Assembly: GCA_964409985.1 (NCBI GenBank)
Contig: CAYPEZ010000011.1
Location: 1 to 23,275, forward strand
DNA: 23,275 nt
From: CAYPEZ01 sp964409985
Lineage (GTDB): Bacteria; Patescibacteriota; Minisyncoccia; Phycocordibacterales; UBA6899
Direction of reading: 5' to 3'
In this document: positions 15,201 through 23,275 of the stretch, piece after piece
Layout of the letters: each line of letters starts with the position of its first letter
How positions within the stretch are numbered: the stretch's first letter is position 1
Notes under the pieces: model-generated
What the model was told of the DNA's origin: nothing
What the model saw: only the letters and a program-made list of their open reading frames with translations
Databases searched by the model: none
Program-made: the position numbers and the translations under genes

Positions 15201-18200
15201 ATTTACAAATGCTTCAAATCCAACAAACAAAGCACCATTCACTGCGGGAGATACCATTAGCTATAAAGTCACCAGTGCGCTTACGAACGGAACAACGTAT
15301 TGGTGGCGCGTGCGAGCCATCGACTCTTCTGGAGCAAATACATACGGTTCGTGGAGTTCTTCGCAGAGTTTCACTATCGATACTTCTGTTACGGTAACCC
15401 GTTGGTTCCAGACGACAGCTGCACAGTTCCAAACAGACACGCACTACGGAACGAATGCGACTTCTTCAACAAATAACTATGTCACTTTGACAAATGGATC
15501 AACAACGGGGACCACGACATCCTCAGCAATCTCATTCGCCTCTGCAGCTACGGGGACGGCATGGAACCAGCTGAGTTGGAATTTCAATAACCCAGGTGGA
15601 GCTCTTCAGCTTCGAGTTGAGTACTACACTTCGACTGGATCGTGGGCATATATTCCTGACGCTGATTTACCAGGGAATGCGGCTGGATTTACCTCAGGAC
15701 CGGTGAGTTTACTTACAGTAAATCCTGCAACATACGACATTATTCGAGTTCGTGCGGATTTCTTTGGGTTTGCAGGTTCTGGTCCTAGACTTCTCGACTG
15801 GACGGTTGACTGGGGTTTTGTGGTCAATACCCCAACCTTATCAAAACTCATTGATAATGAAGCGGTGGGAACGACCACACCATCGTTTGAGTTCTATACA
15901 ACAGACCCGCAAGGGGATGCGCTCATGTATGAATTTCAGTGGTCGACAAGTCCAAGTTTTACGTCATCGACTACACGTACATCATTCGCACATGCGGGAT
16001 TTCAAAATCTCACCACTCCAGCGGACACCAGCCCGTTTAATTCTGGTGAGCTTATCCGTTTTACGATTCAGCCTGCTGACGCACTTACTGCATCGACCAC
16101 ATATTGGTGGCGTGTACGTGCAACAGATCCTGGGGGAGCAAATACCTATTCTTTCTATTCCGGAATACGAAGTTTCACTGTCGATCTTTCGGTGACAAGT
16201 CCAACGTGGTTTCAGACCACCTCTGGACAGTTTGATACAGATTCACTGACGGGAGCATACACATCTGGAACACTTAACGCTGTCCTCGTCGCGACGAATA
16301 CTTCGGAGGCAATGATTGTGTACGGAGAAGGAACAGTGCAAACCCCTCGGTACCGCTTGTGGAGTGGTTCGTCGTGGGGGACAGAACTTTCCGCTCAGTC
16401 GATCAGTTCGCAGACAAAATGGGTGAGTCTAAAATCGTCCGGTGTCGGAGGTGAGTATCTTCTTGGTACTGTTGGCGCTGACAAGGACACGAATTTCCAA
16501 GTGTATTCAGGGGGATCGTGGGGGAATGTCACTGAGACAACAAACAACCTTTCAAACTCTGAGGCAAGGGGAATGGACGTCGCATGGGAGACGCTTTCAG
16601 GAGATGGTATGGCAGTCTCATGTAATGGTGCAAATGACGCAATGTACAGTATATGGAATGGAAGTGTTTGGACAGCAGGTACATCGACTGTCGGCTTAGG
16701 GGCAACAACCTCATGTGAATGGATTAATCTCGCAAGTGACCCAGCGAGTGACGAGATTATTCTTCTGGAAAGAACATCATCGGGGAAATTCTTTGCTGCT
16801 GTGTGGAACGGAAATTCATGGGGATCAACCACAACTCTTGGGCAGCAAGAAGAAACTGGGAACGAAGGTGGTGATGTTGAGTACGAAGAATCTGGAAACC
16901 AAGCAATTATTGTTGCTTCAACGCCAGGCACCGCAGCAACACTTCAACTACGATCGATGTTTTGGAACGGAAGCGTTTGGTCCACAGCATCATCAACGAC
17001 AATCGGTCGCCATCCAGAATGGATGTCACTCAAGCGGGACAAAGGTAGTGACAATATGGCACTTTGTTATGTTGACAATGATACAGACATTGGAACATTA
17101 CGATGGGACGGAAATTATTGGAGAGTTCCTGCCACTGTCGTAGAACACACCACGACAGGAAATTCAAAGCTTGGTCGTTCTGTTGACTGTGACTTTGAAA
17201 ATACAACAGGACGAGATGGGAATATTCTTACTGTCTACACAACAACCGCAAACGCATTTTATGTGTATTACAACGGTGCGTGGCAACCCGCAGCTCCCGT
17301 GGGGGTAAATGAAGACTCATTTATTGTTCAGACACGTCGGACCACTGACGATCTTATTCTGACCGCCTTCTTTGATGATGCTAATCGAAAACTTGAAACA
17401 ACATATTGGAACGGTGCCTCGTGGGCAGCAACAACATCAATTGAGACTAGTCTCTCGGACACAGCATCACCTTTCCGTGAAATCTTCATGATGGCACCTA
17501 AATTGCCCACCACTCGCGCTACCGTAGTTTCTCCGTCGATTGATTTTGACGACGGTATTGCTCCTGCGTGGAAAGATGTCACATTTTCTGCAACGACAAC
17601 GGGCTCCTCAACTATAAAAATTCAATTACAGTACTTAGACGCATCGAGTACGTGGTCTCTCGTTCCTGACAGTGATCTTGCGGGAAATTCCACAGGATTT
17701 ACTTCGACATCAAGCGCGATTTCGATTTTGAATCTGAACACAAATACATACAATCAAATTCGACTGAAGGCGACTCTTACCTGTGTTCTCGGGGTCTGCC
17801 CCACACTCAATGATTGGAAAGTTCGATGGTCACCGGGTGTTGATTTCAGCGGAACAGCTAAGCAATTTGATCTTACGAGTAATGTCACAAGTGGAACCGT
17901 TGCAGTTGCGGTCAACGGGACGCTTCAAACGGGGAAGACCGGGACAATCTCTGCTGGAACGTGGACGATCACAAACGTTACGGCCTTCCCTGGAAACACA
18001 CTGACGTTCTTCATTGATGGAGCGGGTGATCAGAATGAGGCAAATACAGTTGTGAGGTATGTAGGCCCAGGAAATATGTCTGCAATACCACTGTATGAGC
18101 GGTATCTGACCATCGGCTCTGCTTCATCGACAGGCACAACTTCGCCGCTCACAAATATTAATCTTTCGAAATACGATAATTCTGTTTCTGGTGATGAGGA

Positions 18201-21200
18201 TATCTTCTTTGATGTTGACGCTGGGAATGATCTCACGGTTTGTGCTGGAGCAGTCTCCGGCTGCGGTGGCGCAAGCCTCCTTGTGAATTACGGGACATAT
18301 CGACCGGATTCGTCTTCAAGTGGGAATATCAATACATACAATCTTCGCATTGATAGCACGTTGACTGCAGACGGAAATACCGTTCGTGTTGGTGGCTCTT
18401 GGGACAATAATAGCGATTTTACAGCAAATACGAGTTCCGTGATTTTTACTGCGACAAGTGGAACGAGAACAATTGATTCTACCGGAGCAGGGACATCGAC
18501 ATTCAACGCAATTACTTTTGGGGAAACCAGCGGAACATCGACATGGTCTCTGGTATCGCCGCTGGTGGTATCTGGAGACACGAGTGTAAACTTCGGGACT
18601 CTTTCCCCGGGGAGTCAGGCGATATCTTTGGATGGAAATCTCACGATTGGCGCAAGTGGATTCTGGACGAAGGGCAGTGCGACCACAACATTTGCAGGAT
18701 CAGTTTCAAAGACGTGGACAGACAATACTTCCGCAAAACAAGATCTCGGACTTGTTTTGGTTGATGGTTCTTCAAAAACCCTCAATCTTGGTTCTGCTGT
18801 TCGCGCGACTGACATTACCATTGGCGCAAATGATACTCTTGATGTGACAACAGGGAACTATGGACTGACTGTGCTTGGAAACTGGGTGAATAACAATGTC
18901 TTTAATGCTCGATCTGGGACAACAACATTTGCTGGTGGCGCGGGTGCACTTCGAACAATCAATCCAGGGACATCACCGTTTAATCATTTGTATATCAATG
19001 GAACGTCAACATGGAGTTTCACCACAACAGGAGCAACGACCACGGGGACGGTGACAATTGCAACCGGAACACTCACGCTTCCTTCAGGAACACTGGCAGT
19101 TGGTGGTGGATTCCAAAATACTGGTGGATCATTCACAGGAGGAACAACGGTGAAATTCACTTCGACTGCAAGTGGCAACAAGATTCAGGCAGGAACATCA
19201 ACGTGGCCAGAACTGCTCTTTACTGGAAGTGGAGGGAGTTGGGCATTTCAAGATACTCATGCGACAACCACCGGACAAGTCTTGATCTCTGCGGGTACTG
19301 TGACACTTCCATTAGGAACGTTTGCTATCCCTCGAGGATTTGATGCGCTTGGAGGATCGTTCACCGCAAACTCCGGAAGCACACTGAAATTTACCGCGAC
19401 ATCATCATCCTTCACTGTTAGAGCAAATGGATCTTCATTTGCAAACCTTTTGTTTGCTGGTGGAGGATCCTGGACGATGGGAGATACGAACGCAACGTCA
19501 ACAGGGTCATTCCAGATTAATGCTGGAACCACAACACTTCCTTCGGGGGTATTCGCTGTTGGTGGGTCATTTATCAATGCGGATAAATTTACACACGCAT
19601 CTGGCACTGTAAAAATGATCGCGACGACTATTGGAAATTCAGTGACGACAGGGAATTCTCAGTTGGGAAATTTGGAATTTAGTTCAGCAACTGGAGGATG
19701 GACAATCACAGGGAATGCCACGACAAGTGGGAACTTCTCTCTCCTTAATGCTGGAGCATTTACTCAAACGTCAGGGACAACGCTTGAAGCACGAGGGACA
19801 TTTCAAAATCTTGTTGGCGGGGCGTCGACAACTTGGACGGGGGCTAGACTTTGGCTTAATTCTCAGACGAATTACACTCTCAATTCGAAAACACAAGGCG
19901 GTGATGTGTATGGAATCATGAGAACCGGTAGTGGAACGCAGGCGCGAATGTGGAATTCAACATCGACAAGCTATGAAATGGATACAAATGGGTCGTTGTA
20001 CTCACAAGATCATAATGCCGTCGATGGAGAGCTGTATGTGTTTGGAAACTACTCGCGAACGAGTGGAACTGACTATTGGAGTTACGCGACAGACTTTGAT
20101 GGGACGGCACTTGGAGGGGGATCGCGCCAAGTGACGGTGAAGTTAGCCAATGGTGCGACGACAACATTTTCAGGGACCACACTGCAAATGCTTGGTGTGT
20201 CGACAGCATCAACCACCGTGACCAATCAAGGAAGTGGAACGTATGGCGTGGTGCTCAGTAATGGAACATGGAACGCAAGCTACTACGCATTCAGAAATCT
20301 CAACACACAAGGGCTCCAGCTTCTCGCGACAACAACGATTACCACAATGGACAATGGTGACTTCGAGCTTGCAGTCAGTGGGGGGACAACGATTACCATG
20401 AGCTCGACAACTATCAATAAGAATCAGTCACTCCAACCAAGTCTCATACGATTCGCAACGACAACAGCAATTACTGGTTATAACGTCACTGCGCTCGGCA
20501 CAGCAACATCAAGTATCAGATTCAGAAATCATTATGGAAATCTTGGAGGAGAAGCATTCGATAATGATCCAGGAGGAAATCCAGGATATATCCGTTGGGA
20601 CGATTCAAATTATGTCGTCAATATTTCTGGAACAGTATATTCAGATGCTGGAGTGACTCCAATGGGTGCCCCGGTTTGTGATGATACGACAACGGTGGTT
20701 CGAGTGAAGGTCGAAAATGGGGGGGATTTTACCGCGCCATGCTCAAGTGGAACAGCAACAGGAACATTTACTGTTACTGGTGTGACATTCAGCGGCGATC
20801 TCACCTTTACCATATATCTTGATTCAGAAGGTGGTCCACGCGGAGCAGTGATTACAAAGTCTGTCACGACAGATCTGACCGGGATAAATATCTATCAAAA
20901 TCGAGTCATTCTTCGTCACGAAGATGTGAGTCCGATGACCATTGCTGACATGAATGCGTGGGACTTTAATGATGAACCAGACCTCCCGTATACCGTTTCG
21001 ACGTCAGGACCAAACTCACTTGTGGTCCGTAGTGATACTGAGTTGTGGGTATGGTCAGGGAAGACGTTTGCACCAGGAGGAAGCATTACATTAGAGTCTG
21101 GGTCAACAAATAGCTATGATGGGAAATTCCATTTGGATAATAATGCTGTGTTTACTGGCGCAAGCGGAGAGACACACACCATCGGGGGTGGGATGTCATT

Positions 21201-23275
21201 TGATTCTGGATCGACGTTCACTGCGGGCGGGTCCTCCTTCCTTTTGACAGCAACAAATACAGGAAAAATTATCTCTGCGGTTCCATCAATTACGTTCTCA
21301 ACACTAACCGCAAGTGGCACGGGCGGTGGCTGGGCGTTCTCAGGAACATATACGCTGCAAAATGCTTTGGCAGTAAATGCGGGAACACTATCTGGAACAG
21401 GAAATATTACTGTCCAAAGTGGAGGAATCTCTGGTGCTGGGGCATTTGCAATGACTGGAGGAACTGTCACTGTACAGGGAACGGCAAACTTCGGTGGAAA
21501 TACCGACTGGAGTTTCTATAACCTTACATTTGGTAATGGTGTGACCGTTGCGACAACAACAAAGACTGGTTCATCGACAATCACTACCCAAAATGTTCTC
21601 ACCATATCCTCTTCACATACACTTGAAGCTTCAAATTCACGGTGGATTCTCCTTGGGGCGGGAACACCCATCACCGTCTCGGGGTCACTGTCGGCACAGA
21701 CAAGTACATTTAGATACGCTTCAACCACTGCGCAAAATATTCGTGCATTGTCTTATTACCGACTTGAGCTTCGTCCTGCGGGAAGCGGCTCACCCACATA
21801 TACCATGCTTAGCGGTAATTGTTCTGTCGCAGACGATCTTGTTATTGGAGATGGAGTTAACCCTGTCACCGTGACCGCAAACACAAATGATCCTACGCTT
21901 GTGGTAACAGGGAATCTCACTATTGGGACTTCGACAACATTCATTGGGTCTAATTCAGGAACGTTCAGCGTTGGTGGATCGTGGGCAAATTATGGGACGT
22001 ATACTCACTCATCAGGAACAGTGACATTTAATGCTGCTGGGACCGGAAGAACTATCTATGCTTCATCTTCGTCGTTTGGCTCAGTGATATTGAATAGTTC
22101 TCAGGGTGGATGGACCATGCTTTCGAACGCAACGACAACTGGCTCGTTCTCGCTGACACAAGCCAACAGTTTTACACAGAGTTCAGGGACAACCCTTGAG
22201 GTAGACGGTACGTTTACCAATAATGTCGGTGGCGCATCAACCACATGGTCAGGAACAGTGCTGCACCTCAATTCAGGGACAGCATATACACTCAATACCA
22301 AGTCTGATTCGGGTGATGTGTATGAGTTGTTGCGTATAGGAACAGCGACGGATGTGAAGATGTGGAATTCAAGTTCAACGCAAGTTACGACGCTTGGAAC
22401 TGGGTCGCTGTATTCTCAAAATCATGCTGCCGTAAATGGTGATCTCTATATTTGGGGAGACTACGTTCGATCAAGTGGAACAGAATATTGGAGCTACCTC
22501 ACAGACTTTGATGGTACGACTCTTTGGGTGCCTCNNNNNNNNNNGACAGGCAACAGTGAGATTTGCGTCGAATGCATCTTTTGCATTGACCGCAGGAGGA
22601 TGGGAAGCCTATGGATCAGCGACTGCATCGACGTCTATTGGTCGCCAAGGTGGTGGTGGTTCGTATGCGCTAAGAATTTCAGGAGGATCGACGACTGCGC
22701 AGTATTTCCAAATCCGAAATAGTGATAGTCGTGGACTTGATATTAGTGGATCTCCTACAATTCACAACCTTTCCGACGGTGACTTTGAGGTAGCGCAAAA
22801 CGGTGGGACAGGAATGACTGTTGCCGCGTCTGCTATTGATGCGAACCCATTGAAAATTTTCTTCAGAAACCGTTTCGCAACAACGACGGCAATCAGCGCA
22901 TACAACGTGACCGCAACAGGGTCTTCAACATCTGCGTGGAGATTCAGCGCACACCTGGCATCAACGACGATCAACGGGAATCTCGGTGGAGAATATTTTG
23001 ATAATGATCCCGGAGGAGATCCTGGAATGCTTATTTGGGATGACTCTGCTGCAAACGTGTTTATTTCTGGTGTTGTCTATGCTGATTCAGGTGTGACGCC
23101 AATGGGCTCATCTATATGTGATGGCTCTACCCCCAATGTGCGCTTAAAGGTGCAGGGACTCGGATCATATAGTACGTATTGTGAATTAGGAACAGGTTTG
23201 TATACGATCTCAAACGTTATCTTTAATCCAGGAGATACGTTGACGGTCTATCTTGATACAGGCGGTAGTGCTCGC
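9277..23275 (+). CDS. Giant modular surface protein, adhesin-like; 3' end outside window, interrupted by an N gap
   Basis: About 4,660 codons are present. A long signal peptide (1-47, hydrophobic KILSVAGVVSLISLTVFIQS, ending SVFA) leads to an acidic Pro/Ser/Glu-rich linker and a second PVAHA at 151-155. Modules then follow: beta-sandwich (about 165-290); DUF2341-like domain (about 550-648, starting WTKRLPVYV and ending LSVYFGNANA); a region weakly like IgGFc-binding domains (about 670-1020); macroglobulin-like strands (about 1165-1390); three collar-like repeats with HxH pairs (about 1394-1700); two fibronectin-like domains (about 1916-2037 and 2185-2303, both with TYWWRVRA); eight W-N-G repeats (about 2355-2720); then Thr/Ser/Gly-rich beta repeats. 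An adhesin or host-contact fibre is inferred. The frame is broken only by the Ns at 22535-22544: it is frame 1 before them and frame 2 after, where clear homologues of upstream modules continue to the window edge. Confidence 0.93.
13456..14373 (+). repeat. Three phage-tail-collar-like repeats with paired HxH motifs, inside the giant gene
   Basis: Three units of about 108-120 residues start at MMLFWDDGASTPAGW (13459), GAIGIFDSASSSLPTNW (13813) and GLIAMWNDTPATGW (14137). Each has a PxGW-like opening as in tail-collar/microcystin-dependent-protein domains, a G-Y/K-x-x-G/A-S-T-T turn, and histidine pairs. HxH occurs at residues 1439/1441, 1477/1479, 1555/1557, 1587/1589 and 1695/1697; the third unit keeps only one His at its first site (LTHQ). 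In phage fibres such HxH motifs bind iron or zinc along a trimer axis; metal binding here is inferred. Confidence 0.65.
16318..17445 (+). repeat. Eight W-N-G-x-x-W repeats, probable beta-propeller, inside the giant gene
   Basis: A motif of the form aromatic-(N/S/D)-G-x-x-W recurs eight times. The aromatic codon is at 16360, 16504, 16654, 16804, 16963, 17104, 17269 and 17407 (LWSGSSW, VYSGGSW, IWNGSVW, VWNGNSW, FWNGSVW, RWDGNYW, YYNGAW, YWNGASW). Spacing is 46-55 residues, as for propeller blades. It is bracketed by two related beta domains (15480-15825 and 17540-17835, sharing W-x-x-(I/V)PD-(A/S)-DL-(P/A)-GN-(A/S)-(A/T)-GFTS), suggesting duplication around an inserted propeller. Confidence 0.7.
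18970..19830 (+). repeat. Array of about 75-residue beta-strand repeats inside the giant gene
   Basis: Units begin with F-x-x-L-x-F-x-G-x-x-x-W near 18979, 19204, 19438 and 19663 (NHLYINGTSTW, PELLFTGSGGSW, ANLLFAGGGSW, GNLEFSSATGGW), 75-78 residues apart. Each continues with TTTG-x-x-x-I-x-x-GT-x-T-L-P-x-G-x-F/L-A-V-G-G and an N/H-x-SGT-x-x-F strand. The regular Thr/Gly/Ser strands fit a solenoid or beta-helix stalk. The same pattern returns at 21200-22160. Confidence 0.7.
19693..20790 (+). repeat. Super-repeat copy A inside the giant gene
   Basis: This stretch encodes a block running from GGWTITGNATTSGNFSL through SLYSQDHNAVDGELYVFGNY and TDFDGTAL to NLGGEAFDNDPGGNPGYI and VNISGTVYSDAGVTPMG. 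It recurs at 22105-23160. The offset is exactly 2,412 nt (804 codons) from 19693 to 20112, and 2,430 nt further on once the ten Ns are discounted. A third, more diverged copy of the SGT module begins near 17842 (VDFSGTAKQFDL). Confidence 0.75.
22105..23275 (+). repeat. Super-repeat copy B inside the giant gene (runs to window end)
   Basis: Second copy of the block at 19693-20790: GGWTMLSNATTTGSFSL, SLYSQNHAAVNGDLYIWGDY, TDFDGTTL, then after the N gap RQATVRFA, NLGGEYFDNDPGGDPGML and VFISGVVYADSGVTPMG. The homology on both sides of the gap fixes the true reading frame after it (codon starts at 22547 and every third base onward). Confidence 0.75.
22535..22544. other. Assembly gap of ten Ns inside the giant gene
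   Basis: Ten unknown bases interrupt the coding sequence. Kept literally, they shift the frame and give a Cys/Trp-rich tail ending at 22722 that has no resemblance to the rest of the protein. With the Ns removed, the bases join as ctt-tgg-gtg-cct-cga-cag-gca and the frame continues as LWVPRQA, next to LGGGSRQV in copy A. The run is therefore a placeholder, not a measured length. Confidence 0.9.

Noticed and set aside
16395..16931. 178-codon open frame on the - strand
   Set aside because: Antisense to the propeller-like repeats of the giant gene; its Pro/Ser/Val-rich product mirrors the repeat codons and shows no family features.
18970..22160. CRISPR array or tandem DNA satellite
   Set aside because: The repetition is at protein level with variable codons and 75-residue spacing inside an open frame; there are no identical short repeats with unique spacers.
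22545..22722. C-terminal tail and stop codon of the giant protein directly after the N gap
   Set aside because: The Cys/Trp/Arg-rich translation is out of frame. The adjacent frame gives clear homologues of upstream modules up to the window end.

Overview
The window looks like a piece of a Patescibacteria (Candidate Phyla Radiation) genome, probably Parcubacteria-like. This is inferred from style: Thr/Ser-rich secreted proteins with TTTSS-type stretches, long signal peptides ending in A-x-A, a cohesin with a membrane anchor, a DUF916-like anchor protein, and a giant beta-repeat surface protein built from modules I associate with CPR genomes. No rRNA, tRNA, CRISPR array or transposase was seen. 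All genes lie on the + strand.

Layout. 1-333: 3' end of an unrecognised protein with one membrane segment. 334-634: gene-free, with a DnaA-box-like site, a TATAAT promoter and a leader of about 125 nt that can form several hairpins. 635-1780: secreted beta-rich protein. 1821-1865: perfect 22-bp-stem hairpin (terminator). 1959-4298: three closely spaced genes for a DUF916/WxL-interacting-like anchored protein, a two-helix membrane protein with a coiled coil, and an FGE/sulfatase-modifying-factor-fold protein without its usual catalytic cysteines. 4343-6076: secreted protein ending in a two-repeat dockerin. 6075-6199: long imperfect inverted repeat. 6309-6854: RdgB/HAM1-type NTP pyrophosphatase. 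7089-9039: Hsp20 chaperone and, 13 nt later, a cohesin protein with a C-terminal membrane anchor and cytoplasmic coiled coil, then a terminator. 9277 to the window end: one giant open gene (about 4,660 codons present, 3' end missing) crossed by a 10-N assembly gap at 22535-22544.

How the genes may work together (inference). Six or seven of the ten genes encode exported or membrane-anchored proteins, so this looks like a cell-surface assembly locus. The cohesin anchor and the dockerin protein, encoded 1.5 kb apart, are an obvious candidate receptor-ligand pair for non-covalent display on a cell that may have no sortase here. The DUF916-like anchor beside a WxL-like secreted protein resembles the Csc surface complexes of Firmicutes. 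The giant protein combines a DUF2341 domain, phage-tail-collar-like repeats with paired HxH motifs, fibronectin-like domains, eight W-N-G-type propeller-like repeats and a long beta-repeat stalk. That is the architecture expected of an adhesin or host-contact fibre.

The N gap apparently shifts the reading frame of the giant gene. Removing the ten Ns restores it, and comparison with an internal repeat copy 2,412 nt upstream suggests only 0-3 nt are really missing.
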